Origin: Kitasatospora terrestris
GTDB lineage: Bacteria > Actinomycetota > Actinomycetes > Streptomycetales > Streptomycetaceae
Assembly (NCBI RefSeq): GCF_039542905.1
Contig: NZ_BAABIS010000001.1
Coordinates: 8,432,001 to 8,496,000 of the forward strand
DNA length: 64,000 bases
Reading direction: 5' to 3'
Shown here: positions 16,699-25,655 of the stretch, piece by piece
Layout of the letters: each line of letters begins with the position of its first letter
How positions within the stretch are numbered: position 1 is the stretch's first letter
Program-made: the position numbers and the translations under genes
The notes under the pieces: generated by a model
Databases searched by the model: none
Told to the model about the DNA's origin: nothing
The model's input: the letters and a program-made list of their open reading frames with translations, nothing else

Positions 16699-17409
16699 CT
16701 ACCCGGTCGGCGGGGTGCGCAGGACGCGCAGGCGGTTGCAGCGCCAGGAGAGGCGGGAGACGTCCGGCCGGGGCGCCGGGTGGCCCCACTGCCCGGCGGA
16801 CACCGACAGGTTGACGATGATCCACGCGCGCCAGGTCGCGGCCACGCCGGCGCCGTCCGCGTACACCTCCCGCCCGTCGACCGACCAGCGGACCGAGTCG
16901 GTGCCGAACCGGCAGGCGACGGTGAACCACTGGCCGGGGGTGACCAGGTCGTCCAGGTAGGCCGAGGCGCCCGGCGCGGTGTGGTTGCTGAGCTCCAGCA
17001 TCCGCGGGTGGTCGCCGTGGTACTCCAGGACGTCCACCTCCCCGTGGCCGGGCTGCGGCCGGCCGTCCGGCCGGTCGCGTCCCCAGGTCCAGATCGCGGG
17101 CCACGCGCCCTGGGCGGCCGTCAGCAGGCAGCGCGCCTCCAGCAGGTCGCCGGGCCGCAGCTCGAAGCCGCCCGCGGTGTTCTCGGTGGTCACCAGCGGG
17201 GTGCGCCAGCTGCGGCTGCTCTCGCGGACCGCGGCGAAGCGGTCCGCGCTCGGCCCGAAGCCCGGCACCAGGTGGTCGAGCTTGTTGTCGCCGGGGTTGC
17301 GCCCGTTGGGCGGGTACGCGGAGGAGACGCCGGCCGCCCACTGCGAGCGGTCGGAGAAGGGGGCGTCGAACACCACGACGGGTGCGTTCGAAGGTACGGA
17401 TCCGGTCAA
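16699..17409 (-). CDS. GH16-like glycosidase paralogue A
   Basis: A 236-residue jelly-roll protein. HGEVDVLEYHGDHP holds the GH16 catalytic ExDxxE pattern (Glu124, Asp126, Glu129). It shares NPGDNKLDHL and GAWPAIWTW with two other genes in this window (32103 and 36627). GH16 enzymes cut beta-1,3/1,4-glucans and related polymers. Unlike its paralogues, this copy shows no signal peptide or membrane segment. TTG 17409 follows GGGAG at good spacing. The substrate is unknown. Confidence 0.78.
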   Translation of the reverse strand: MTGSVPSNAPVVVFDAPFSDRSQWAAGVSSAYPPNGRNPGDNKLDHLVPGFGPSADRFAAVRESSRSWRTPLVTTENTAGGFELRPGDLLEARCLLTAAQGAWPAIWTWGRDRPDGRPQPGHGEVDVLEYHGDHPRMLELSNHTAPGASAYLDDLVTPGQWFTVACRFGTDSVRWSVDGREVYADGAGVAATWRAWIIVNLSVSAGQWGHPAPRPDVSRLSWRCNRLRVLRTPPTG

Positions 17410-17695
17410 CGGGTCACTCTCCCAGGTCGAAGGGGCCTTCCGACCTCGGTATCCCCGGAAGAATCACGTCCGGATCGTCCGCTGCCCGGCGCACGGGAGC
17501 GCGGCCGCTGCGCCGGGCGCACACGATCCACCCGCGCCGTCAGGCCCGCCCGGCCGGGGTCAGCCGCAGCGTGGCCAGCACCGGTGTGCGCCGCGCGCCA
17601 GGGCCCCGGCAGGCCTTTTTTGACGTACCACCAGGCGGGCCCTGCAGAGCCCTCGGTCGTGGTGGGGGACGCCGTCCAGAGTTCGAGTCGGCGAG

Positions 17696-18130
17696 GTGAT
17701 GGCGCACGTTCGGTGTCGTCTCAAGACCCCGGCCGCCGGGGCCACCGGGCTCAAGGCCGCGATCTCCTTCACCGACGCGCCGGCCGCCTTCACCGCCCTC
17801 GAGCTCGGACCGACCGGCGGCGCCGGCTGGGAGGGCAAGCCCCTCGACCTGTCCGCCTACGCCGGCCGCACCATCGCCCGGATCGGCCTCCAAGCCTCCG
17901 GCACCAACCCCTCGGACGACCTGAAGATCGGGCAACTCGCGGTCCAAGAAAGCGCGGTGGCCAGTGCAACGGCGACGAAGGACCCGCCAAGGCCGTCATC
18001 GGCACCCGCCCGGTCACCACCACGGCACGCTACGTCCGGCTGGTCGTCACCAAGCCCACCCAGACCACCGACCCCGCCGCCCGGATCTACGAGTTCGAGG
18101 CCTGGGGGCGCAACGGTCGGGGCCGGGCCG
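17696..18130 (+). pseudogene. Frameshifted C-terminal remnant of a secreted glycosidase with a discoidin-like domain
   Basis: In one frame (about 17710-17945) the sequence reads TGLKAAISFTDAPAAFTAL then LDLSAYAGRTIARIGLQ, which looks like a galactose-binding-like domain of endo-beta-N-acetylglucosaminidase-type enzymes. After about 17945 the match continues in another frame with ATARYVRLVVT-type sequence and ARIYEFEAWG, the end of an F5/8 type C domain. No catalytic domain remains and the frames do not join. I read it as a decayed tail; the exact parent family is uncertain. Confidence 0.55.
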
Positions 18131-18217
18131 GGCCGGGCCGCCCGCCGCCGCGCGAGGGGCGACCGCCGTTCCGGGGGTGTTTTCTGGAATGAGGCAGTTC
18201 CTGCGGACGGAGACCGG

Positions 18218-21112
18218 GTGAGTGCCAGGCAGGGTCGCGAGTGGGAGGCGTCGTCGGAGGGCGGGCGGGCCGGGCGGCTGCGGATGCTAGCCGCGTTCGA
18301 GGACGAGGGCGACGCGGCCGCACTCCTCGCGGCGCTCCACCACCTGACGGCGGAGTTCGGCGCGCTCGGCGGCATGGCGCACCTGCCGGTGGCCGGCATC
18401 GGCCAGGCCGGGCTCCGGCTGGTGGCGAGCAGCGGCCTGCCGGCCGCCTTCACCCGCGCCTGGGACGTCATCCCCTCCAGCGGCAGGCTGGCACCGGCCC
18501 GGGTGGTCCTCGACGGCGGCACGCTCTGGCTGCCCGCGGTGGAGTACCCCCGCCAGGAACCGGGCCGCCCCGTCGCCGCCCCGCCCTTCGTCGCCCCCTC
18601 GGCGGGCATCGCCGCCGCGGCCCTGCCCGGTCCGGACGGACCGCGCGGCGCGCTGTCGCTGATCACCCCGCCGCTCGCCGAGCCGGACGCCGCGGACCTG
18701 TCCTTCCTCGCGGAGGTGGCCGCCTGGGCCGCAGGCCGCCTGCGGCTCTCCGCCCCCCGCACCGGCGGGCTGTCCCCCGCACTGCTGTCGCCCCTGGAAG
18801 GGCCTGCCCAGCAGCGCCCGCGGCTGCGGATCGGCACCTGGTCGTGGGACATGGAATCCGGAGACTTCTTCGTCGACCAGCGCTTCCTCGCCGGGATCGG
18901 CATCGACTGGCCGCCCGGCGGCCGGATGCGGGAGTGGGCCACCCTCGTCCATCCCGAGGACCGGCCCTACTCGGTGCACGTGCTGGTCGAGGCGATCCGC
19001 ACCCGCGGGTCCTACGAGGCGGAGTACCGGGTCGCCACCGCCGACCGCGGCTACGCCTGGGTCCGGGTGCGCGGCCGGGTCGACGTGGACGAGCACGGCG
19101 AGCCCGCGCGCCTGGAGGGCACCGTCTACGACACCACCGAGGCGCACGCGGCGCTGGAGCCGGTCGGCCGGGCCCTGCGCCACATGACCGACGGCTTCCT
19201 CTCCGTCGACAGCGACTGGCGGATCGAGTTCGTGAACGTGGCCGCGGAGAAGCTGCTCGGCTCCGCACCGAGCGTGGCCGGCACGATCCTGTGGGACCTG
19301 CCCGCCATCCGGCACGTCCCCCGCCTGGAGCAGCTGTGCCGGGAGGTCGTCCGGACCGGCACACCGCTCGACTTCGACGTCCGCTGGCCCGACGACCGCT
19401 GGTACCACCTGCGGCTGGTGCCGGTGCCCGGTGGTCTGACGCTCTACAGCACCGACATCACCGAGCGGCGGCTGCGCGAGATCGAGCGGGCCGCGGCCGA
19501 GCGGGTCGCCGCCGACCGGTCGGAGCTGATCGGCGGCCTCACCGCCGCCCTCGCCGAGGCGCTCACACCGCGCGACGTGGTCGACGCGGTCGCCGGCTGC
19601 GTCCTGCCCCAGGTGGGCGCCGTCGGGCTCCTGGTGGCCACGGTGATCGACGGGCGCCTGGCGGTCACCGGCGCCGTCGGCTACCCGGACGCCATGCTCG
19701 ATGCGCTCGACGGCCGCCCCGTCGGCACGGTCCACCCGACGGTCGAGGTGATGCGCCGCCGACGGGCCCGGTTCATCGAGTCGAGAGCGGAGTTCCTCGC
19801 CTCCTACCCCGGGACCGGCGGGCTCGTGCGGACCTCGGACAAGCAGGCCTGGGCGTTCCTGCCTCTGAGGGCCTCCGGGCGGGAGGGCGTCTGCGTCGTG
19901 TCCTTCGACCGTCCCCACACCTTCGCCAAGGAGCAGCGCACCCTGCTCGGCGAGGTCAGCGGACTGATCTCACAGGCGCTCGACCGGGCCGGCCTCTACG
20001 AGGAGGCCGCCACCCGGGCCCGGGAGCTGCAGAGCGCGCTGCTGCCCCGGGAGCTGCCCGCCCTGCCCGCGGTCACGGCCGCCGCCCGGTACCTCCCGGC
20101 GGGCCACGGCGCCGAGGTCGGCGGAGACTGGTACGACGTGATTCGTCTTTCCGCCGACCGGGTCGCCCTCGTCGTCGGCGACGTCATGGGCCACGGCATG
20201 CCCGAGGCGGCCACCATGGGGCGGCTGCGCACAGCGGTGCGGACCCTCTCCGAGCTGGAGCTGCCGCCGGCCGAGATCCTCGGCCGGCTCAACGACATCG
20301 TCGCCGACCTCGGCGACGACTCCTTCGTCACCTGCCTCTACGGTGTCTACGACCCGGTCACCCACGACCTCCGGTACGCGAACGCCGGGCACCCGCCGCC
20401 GGCCGTGGTCCGCCCCGACCACACCGTGGACCTCCCGGTGTCGGTCCCCGACCCGCCGCTCGGCACCGCTGTTCCCCCCTTCGACACGGTCACGGTGAGC
20501 CTCCCCGAGGGAAGCCTGCTGGTCCTGTGCACCGACGGCCTGGTGGAGTCCGCGGACCGGGACGTCGACGCCGGGCTGGCCCGGCTGGCGGACACCCTGC
20601 GCACGGAGCTCCTTCGCCGCCCCGCCGCCACGCCCAACGCGCTGTGCGAGGCCGTGACCGCGGCCCTCGTCCCGGCTGGACGCCCGGTCGGGGACGACGC
20701 CGTGCTGCTGCTCGCGCGCGTCCACCACCTCCCGCCCGGCGACGTGGTCTCCTGGGTCCTGCCCGACGACCCGCGGGCGGCCGGCGAGGCCCGGGCCCAC
20801 GTCCGCGCACAGCTCGCCGCCTGGGGGCTGGACGAGCTCAGCACGGCGACGGAACTGATCGTCAGCGAGCTCGTCGGCAATGTCATCCGGCACGCCAAGG
20901 GGCCGATCGGCCTGCGGCTGCTGCGCAGCCGCACCCTGATCTGCGAGGTCTCCGACGCCAGCCTGACCACCCCGCACATCCGGCACAGCTCGGCCACCGA
21001 CGAGGGCGGCCGTGGGCTGCAACTCGTCGCCGCCGTGGCCGGGCAGTGGGGTGTGCGCTACGACGAGCACGGCAAGAGCATCTGGACCGAGCAGCCGATC
21101 GCCGGCTCCTGA
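18218..21112 (+). CDS. GAF/PAS/SpoIIE phosphatase with C-terminal RsbW-like ATPase
   Basis: A 964-residue soluble signalling protein. It has an N-terminal GAF-like region (30-175), a PAS domain (203-308, with LRIGTWSWDMESGDFFVDQ), a second PAS (316-430, MTDGFLSVDSDWRIEFVNVA) and a GAF domain (460-610). These precede a SpoIIE/PP2C phosphatase (630-830; GGDWYD near 637, GDVMGHG) and a GHKL kinase-like domain (860-960; SELVGNVIRH and DEGGRG near 927). Proteins of this type dephosphorylate anti-anti-sigma factors and may also bind them. GTG 18218 has GGAG six bases upstream. The SpoIIE-ATPase half resembles that of the fusion at 14685, suggesting duplication. Confidence 0.92.
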   Translation: MSARQGREWEASSEGGRAGRLRMLAAFEDEGDAAALLAALHHLTAEFGALGGMAHLPVAGIGQAGLRLVASSGLPAAFTRAWDVIPSSGRLAPARVVLDGGTLWLPAVEYPRQEPGRPVAAPPFVAPSAGIAAAALPGPDGPRGALSLITPPLAEPDAADLSFLAEVAAWAAGRLRLSAPRTGGLSPALLSPLEGPAQQRPRLRIGTWSWDMESGDFFVDQRFLAGIGIDWPPGGRMREWATLVHPEDRPYSVHVLVEAIRTRGSYEAEYRVATADRGYAWVRVRGRVDVDEHGEPARLEGTVYDTTEAHAALEPVGRALRHMTDGFLSVDSDWRIEFVNVAAEKLLGSAPSVAGTILWDLPAIRHVPRLEQLCREVVRTGTPLDFDVRWPDDRWYHLRLVPVPGGLTLYSTDITERRLREIERAAAERVAADRSELIGGLTAALAEALTPRDVVDAVAGCVLPQVGAVGLLVATVIDGRLAVTGAVGYPDAMLDALDGRPVGTVHPTVEVMRRRRARFIESRAEFLASYPGTGGLVRTSDKQAWAFLPLRASGREGVCVVSFDRPHTFAKEQRTLLGEVSGLISQALDRAGLYEEAATRARELQSALLPRELPALPAVTAAARYLPAGHGAEVGGDWYDVIRLSADRVALVVGDVMGHGMPEAATMGRLRTAVRTLSELELPPAEILGRLNDIVADLGDDSFVTCLYGVYDPVTHDLRYANAGHPPPAVVRPDHTVDLPVSVPDPPLGTAVPPFDTVTVSLPEGSLLVLCTDGLVESADRDVDAGLARLADTLRTELLRRPAATPNALCEAVTAALVPAGRPVGDDAVLLLARVHHLPPGDVVSWVLPDDPRAAGEARAHVRAQLAAWGLDELSTATELIVSELVGNVIRHAKGPIGLRLLRSRTLICEVSDASLTTPHIRHSSATDEGGRGLQLVAAVAGQWGVRYDEHGKSIWTEQPIAGS

Positions 21113-21133
21113 CGCCCCCGCAACCCGTCGGAC

Positions 21134-21985
21134 TCAGGCCTTGACGCCGCCGGCCGCCAGATCGGCCCGCCAGAACCGCTGCAGCAGCAGGAAGGCGACC
21201 ACCAGTGGGAGCACGGACACCAGCGAGCCGGTGACCACCAGGTTGTACGGGGTGTGGTCCTTGAGCCCGTTCCAGTAGTAGAGGCCGAGGTTGACCGGCC
21301 ACAGCTTCTGGTCGGAGAGGGTGACCAGCGGCAGGAAGAAGTTGTTCCAGATGGTGACGAACTGGAAGAGGAAGACCGTCACCAGGGCCGGTGAGAGGAT
21401 CCGCAGCACCACCGTGAAGAAGATCCGGAACTCCCCGGCGCCGTCCATCCGGGCGGCCTCCAGGATCTCGTCCGGCACCGAGGCCTCGGCGTAGATCCGG
21501 CTCAGGAACACCCCGAACGGGCTGATCATGCTGGGCAGCAGCACCGCCCACACCGTGTCGACGAGGTGCGCCTTCGACAGCAGGAGGTACACCGGCAGCG
21601 CGAGCAGCGGCGCGGGGACGAGCACGGCGGCGAGCACCGTGTTGAACACGGCCTCGCGGCCGCGGAACCGGAACTTCGCGAGGGCGTAGCCGGCCATCGC
21701 CGCGAACAGCGTGGCACCGGCCGCGCCCACGCCGGCGTACAGGAGGGTGTTGAGCATCCAGCGGACGTAGAGGCCGTCGTTGGCGCTCGCCAGCTCCCGG
21801 AGGTTGTCGCCGAGACGGAAGGAGGAGAACCAGAACCCGTTGCTGCCGAAGAGGTCGCTGCTGCTCTTGGTCGACGCCACCAGCAGCCACCAGGCGGGCA
21901 GCAGGAAGTACAGCGCGAGCACGGACAGCACGGCCGTGCCGACGACGTTCGGACGCGGACGGCGCCCCGACGGGGCGGTGCTCAT
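21134..21985 (-). CDS. Sugar ABC transporter permease, MalG type
   Basis: A 283-residue inner-membrane permease of the carbohydrate-uptake CUT1 family. Six membrane spans are visible, and the EAA loop (residues near EAARMDGAGEFRIFFTVVL) contacts the ATPase. Its ATG overlaps the stop of the MalF-type gene by four bases, so the two are translationally coupled. It works with the permease at 21982 and the lipoprotein at 22961. No ATPase gene is present; a shared MsiK-type ATPase is likely. Confidence 0.92.
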   Translation of the reverse strand: MSTAPSGRRPRPNVVGTAVLSVLALYFLLPAWWLLVASTKSSSDLFGSNGFWFSSFRLGDNLRELASANDGLYVRWMLNTLLYAGVGAAGATLFAAMAGYALAKFRFRGREAVFNTVLAAVLVPAPLLALPVYLLLSKAHLVDTVWAVLLPSMISPFGVFLSRIYAEASVPDEILEAARMDGAGEFRIFFTVVLRILSPALVTVFLFQFVTIWNNFFLPLVTLSDQKLWPVNLGLYYWNGLKDHTPYNLVVTGSLVSVLPLVVAFLLLQRFWRADLAAGGVKA

Positions 21986-22938
21986 GAGGCCGCCCGCTCT
22001 CCGGTGAAGCGCACCGACAGGCGCAGGAAGACGAAGGACAGGACGCCGGTGGCCAGCGCCAGCAGGACGGCGATCGCCGCCGCCCTGCCGTAGTCGTTGG
22101 TGCCGAACGCGGCGTTGTACGCGGCCATGTTCGGCGTGTAGTCGGCGGAGACCGTCGAGGTCAGGGAGTGCAGCACCATCGGCTCGGTGAACAGCTGGAG
22201 CGTGCCGATGACGGAGAAGATCCCGGTCAGCACCAGGGCGGGAGCCACCAGCGGGATCTTGATGTGCCAGGCGATCCGCCAGGCGCTCGCGCCGTCGAGC
22301 TCGGCGGCCTCGTACAGCTCGCGCGGGACCGCCTGCAGGGCGGCCAGGATGACCAGCATGTTGTAGCCGGTCCAGGTCCAGGTCACGATGTTGGCCATCG
22401 ACCACAGGACCGTGCCGGAGGACAGGAAATCGGCGCGGATCCCGACGTTCCCCAGGCCGGAGACGAGCGGGCTGGTGCCCGGCAGGTAGAGGAACGCCCA
22501 CAGGATGGTGGCCACGACGCCGGGGATCGCGTACGGCAGGAAGTACGCGAGCCGGAAGAACCGGGGGAACCGCGCCCCCCTGCCGTCCAGCAGCAGGGCC
22601 AGCACCAGGGCGAGCCCCAGCATCACCGGGACCTGCACGACGCCGAAGAGCAGGACGCGGCCGACCCCGGCGAGGAAGGAGCCGTCCCCGAGCGCCGCGC
22701 CGTAGTTGGCCAGGCCCGCGAAGACCGTCCGCGCCGGGCCGAAGCCGAGGCCGGAGCGCGCGGTGCGGTAGAGGCTCTGCCACAGCGCGTACGCGATGGG
22801 CAGCAGGAACAGGGCGACGAAGAGCAGCCCGAAGGGGAGGAGGAAGCCGAGGGCGGCGCGGTTGCGGGACGGGCCCCGCCGCGACGGCGGGGCCTGGCGG
22901 CCGGCCCGGTCCGCCGCGACCTGGGGTGCTGCGCTCAT
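21982..22938 (-). CDS. Sugar ABC transporter permease, MalF type
   Basis: A 318-residue CUT1 permease with a short cytoplasmic N-terminus (residues 1-28, Arg-rich), about six membrane spans and the EAA loop YEAAELDGASAWRIAWHIKIP. It lies 22 bp after the binding lipoprotein stop and overlaps the next permease by four bases. Together the three form an importer for a sugar or oligosaccharide. The SIS-domain gene upstream hints at an amino sugar, but this is inference. Confidence 0.92.
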   Translation of the reverse strand: MSAAPQVAADRAGRQAPPSRRGPSRNRAALGFLLPFGLLFVALFLLPIAYALWQSLYRTARSGLGFGPARTVFAGLANYGAALGDGSFLAGVGRVLLFGVVQVPVMLGLALVLALLLDGRGARFPRFFRLAYFLPYAIPGVVATILWAFLYLPGTSPLVSGLGNVGIRADFLSSGTVLWSMANIVTWTWTGYNMLVILAALQAVPRELYEAAELDGASAWRIAWHIKIPLVAPALVLTGIFSVIGTLQLFTEPMVLHSLTSTVSADYTPNMAAYNAAFGTNDYGRAAAIAVLLALATGVLSFVFLRLSVRFTGERAAS

Positions 22939-22960
22939 GGGGATGCTCCCTGGTGCGGGG

Positions 22961-24274
22961 TCAGCCGGTGGTGACCGTCAGGCCCTTGGCCTTCATCGTG
23001 TCGACCGTCTTGGTCTGGACGGTGGCCAGGGCGGCCGTCAGGTCGGTGTGGTCGGCGACGGCGGTGCCGAAGGCGTCGGTCAGGTCGCTGGCGGTCTGGG
23101 TCATGGTCGGGCCCCAGGTCCACTCCGGTGCCTGCGCGAGCGCCTGCTTGAAGACGTCGAAGATCTGCTGGCCGCCGAAGTAGGGGCTCGGCTTCGACAG
23201 CGCGGGCACCGAGGTGCCGGCGGTGGAGGCGGGGTAGATGCCGGCCTTCTCGACGAGGATGCCGACGGCGGCGGGGTCCGTGCTCATCCAGTTGGCGAAC
23301 TCCAGGGCCGCCCCGGTGGACTTGCAGCCCTTGACGACGGCGGTGGAGGAGCCGCCGTCGTTGCCGACGGACCTGGTGCCGTCCTGCCACTGCGGCATCG
23401 GGGCGACCGCCCACTTGCCGGCGGCCTGGGCGGCGTTCTGTTCGAGGATGGTGGAGAACCACACCGGGCCGGCGTAGGCGGCGATGGTGCCGTCCTGCAT
23501 GTCCTTGTACAGGTCGGGGGTGTAGCTCTGCTCCGACTTGACCAGGCCCTTCTCGACCAGGCCCTGCCAGTAGTCGGCGACCCTGGCGGTGCCGGCGTCG
23601 CTCGCCATCGACACCGTCCAGCCCTTGTCGCCCGCCTCGAACCACTTGCCGCCGGGCTGGGAGGACATCCCGGCGAACCACCACGGGTCGTCGGGGTTGA
23701 AGACGCTCAGGTACCCGGCCGGGTCGGCGGCGTGCAGCTTCGCGGCGTCCGCGGCGAACTGCTCCCAGGTGGTCTCCGGCTGGAGGCCGTACTTGGCGTA
23801 GAGATCGGTGCGGTAGTACAGCGCCATCGGGCCCATGTCGACCGGGATGCCGTACACCTGGCCGCCGACCTTGACCGAGTTCCAGGCGGCGTCGCCGTAC
23901 TGGGACCGGTACTCGGCCGCCTCCTTGCCGACGTCCTGCAGGGCGCCCTCGACGACGAAGCTGGGCAGCGACTCGTAGCCGACCTGGGCCAGGCACGGGG
24001 CGTTGCCCGCTTTGACGGCCGCGAAGACCTTCGCGTAGCCGCCCTTGCTGCCCGGCACGGTCTTCTCGAACCGGACCTGGACGTCCTGGTGGGTGGCGTT
24101 GAACCGTGCCGCCGCCTCCTCGTACCCGGGCGCCCAGCCCCAGAACGTCACGGTCGTCGGCCCGGCGGACGCCGACGGGCCGGAACCGCCGGAACCGCAG
24201 GCGGCGGCACCGGCGAGCAGGGCGAGGGCCGCGGCGGCAGGCAGCGTGCGGTGCAGGATGCGGGAGGTGGCCAT
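22961..24274 (-). CDS. Sugar ABC transporter solute-binding lipoprotein
   Basis: A 437-residue extracytoplasmic binding protein. The signal peptide ends in the lipobox LAGAAAC with Cys26 as the lipid anchor. The mature part is a cluster-1 maltose-binding-type fold: TTVTFWGWAPGYEEAAARFN at its start and VYGIPVDMGPMALYYRTDLY in the middle. ATG 24274 follows AAAGGA at a rather long distance. It is the first gene of the transporter operon, and a 350-bp leader separates it from the SIS-domain gene. Confidence 0.92.
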   Translation of the reverse strand: MATSRILHRTLPAAAALALLAGAAACGSGGSGPSASAGPTTVTFWGWAPGYEEAAARFNATHQDVQVRFEKTVPGSKGGYAKVFAAVKAGNAPCLAQVGYESLPSFVVEGALQDVGKEAAEYRSQYGDAAWNSVKVGGQVYGIPVDMGPMALYYRTDLYAKYGLQPETTWEQFAADAAKLHAADPAGYLSVFNPDDPWWFAGMSSQPGGKWFEAGDKGWTVSMASDAGTARVADYWQGLVEKGLVKSEQSYTPDLYKDMQDGTIAAYAGPVWFSTILEQNAAQAAGKWAVAPMPQWQDGTRSVGNDGGSSTAVVKGCKSTGAALEFANWMSTDPAAVGILVEKAGIYPASTAGTSVPALSKPSPYFGGQQIFDVFKQALAQAPEWTWGPTMTQTASDLTDAFGTAVADHTDLTAALATVQTKTVDTMKAKGLTVTTG

Positions 24275-24292
24275 GGGTCCGGTCCTTTGCGG

Positions 24293-24325
24293 TGCGGCGG
24301 TGCGGCGGTGCGGCGGCGGTGCGGC
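24293..24325. repeat. Short tandem TGCGGCGG repeats
   Basis: The 8-mer TGCGGCGG occurs three times in tandem, with partial copies, just upstream of the solute-binding protein start. It may affect the leader of that gene or simply be a slippage-prone tract. Confidence 0.6.
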
Positions 24326-24471
24326 TCAGGGTGGGGGTTCCACGGATGCAGTGTTGCCCGACGGGGGAGGCGGGCCGGTGGTGCGGTCGGGCCCGCACCG
24401 TCGGATTCATCCGGTTGGCGGGGCCGGGCACGGGGAGGAATCTCCCAAATGCGCTTATTTGTGCTTTTCCA

Positions 24472-24486
24472 GTGAGTATTGCTCAC
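24472..24486. promoter_or_regulatory. Inverted repeat GTGAG-N5-CTCAC upstream of transporter operon
   Basis: A perfect 5-bp-arm palindrome in an AT-richer patch (24451-24486) about 200 bp upstream of the binding-protein start. It is a possible operator, perhaps for the DeoR-type regulator at 28629. The arms are short, so confidence is low. The rest of 24275-24623 holds no gene that I can support. Confidence 0.3.
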
Positions 24487-24623
24487 GATCGAGCAGATAC
24501 CAAGCAGTGCCGGCGAGGATGAGGTCTCGGTTTCGACACGGTCGGCGGCCCGTCCGCTCCCGAGCGTCCGTCCAGGTCAGGCCCACGGCCAGGGGCTCGC
24601 CGCCGTCCCGCCGTCGTCCGCCG

Positions 24624-25523
24624 TCATCCCCCGGCGAGCTGTACGGACCGGGTCAGGTTGCGCGGCCGGTCGGGGTCCAGGCCCCGGGCGGCCGCGAGGG
24701 CCACGGCGAGGCGCTGGACGCGCACCAGGTCCGCGAGGGGATCGAGGTCGCTCTCGATCCAGAGCGCCCCGGTCGCCCGCACCTGCCGGGCCAGGCCGGC
24801 CGGTGCGGGGCCCAGCATCCAGGTGGCCGTCGAGGGTGCGGCGATGCTGATCGGCCCGTGGCGGTACTCCATGGCAGGGTAGGACTCGCTCCAGGCGAGC
24901 GCGGCCTCGCGCAGCTTCAGGGCGGCCTCGTGGGCCAGGCCCAGCGTCCAGCCCGAGCCGAGAAAGGTGAACTGGGCGCGGCCGGTCAGCTCCTCCGTCG
25001 ACGCCCCGGGCAGCGGCTCCGCGAGTGCCCTGCGGGCATCGGCCTCCACCGCCGGGGTGTGCAGGCCGAGGTGGGCCCGCAGCGCGGTGAGGGCGGTGGT
25101 GGCGAACCGGGTCTGGATGACGGAGCGCTCGTCCGCGAAGTCCAGGACCGCGACGCGGTCGGCCGCGGTCATGACCGGGGCCTGCGGGTCCGCGGTGATC
25201 GCCGAGGTGGGCGTGGTCCCGCGCAGCCCGTGCAACAGGTCCAGCACCTCGGTCGTGGTGCCGGAGCGGGTCAGGGCGAGCATCCGGTCGTACGAGCGGG
25301 AGAGACGGTACTCGGAGGCGGCGAACGCGTCCGTCACGCCCTGCCCGCTCGACTCCCGCAGGGCGGCGTACGCCTGGGCCATGAAGAGCGACGTCCCGCA
25401 GCCGACGACCGCGACCCGCTCGCCCGCTGCGGGCAGCACGCCCCGGCTCGCCGCCGCGAGTTCGGCACCGCGCCGCCAGCAGTCGGGCTGACTGGCGATC
25501 TCGGCCTCGATGAAGGCTGTCAC
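24624..25523 (-). CDS. SIS-domain sugar isomerase/deaminase (AgaS or GlmS-C-like)
   Basis: A 299-residue cytosolic protein with two SIS phosphosugar-binding folds. SIS1 holds VAVVGCGTSLF (about 38-48) and TRSGTTTEVLD; SIS2 holds LGSGWTLGLAHEAALKLREA and ESYPAMEYRHGP. This pattern is that of AgaS/GlmS isomerase-domain proteins that convert amino-sugar phosphates. GTG 25523 has GGAGG five bases upstream. It lies upstream of the transporter on the same strand and divergent from the RICIN protein, so amino-sugar uptake and catabolism is a fair inference. Confidence 0.87.
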   Translation of the reverse strand: MTAFIEAEIASQPDCWRRGAELAAASRGVLPAAGERVAVVGCGTSLFMAQAYAALRESSGQGVTDAFAASEYRLSRSYDRMLALTRSGTTTEVLDLLHGLRGTTPTSAITADPQAPVMTAADRVAVLDFADERSVIQTRFATTALTALRAHLGLHTPAVEADARRALAEPLPGASTEELTGRAQFTFLGSGWTLGLAHEAALKLREAALAWSESYPAMEYRHGPISIAAPSTATWMLGPAPAGLARQVRATGALWIESDLDPLADLVRVQRLAVALAAARGLDPDRPRNLTRSVQLAGG

Positions 25524-25581
25524 GGTCACCTCCGAGGGGAGGGGTCTCGATCGCCAGTCTGCACCATTTTGGACACGAATG

Positions 25582-25612
25582 TTGACATCTGCGCTGTTCT
25601 GGCGCGGACAAT
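25582..25612 (+). promoter_or_regulatory. Candidate promoter of the RICIN protein gene
   Basis: A perfect TTGACA at 25582-25587 is followed after 19 bp by GACAAT at 25607-25612, in an AT-richer stretch between the divergent SIS and RICIN genes. The -10 match and spacing are poor, so this is tentative. Confidence 0.3.
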
Positions 25613-25655
25613 TCAGATTGTTGCAGCTCGCGCGCACCACCCCCTGGAGCTCCCG

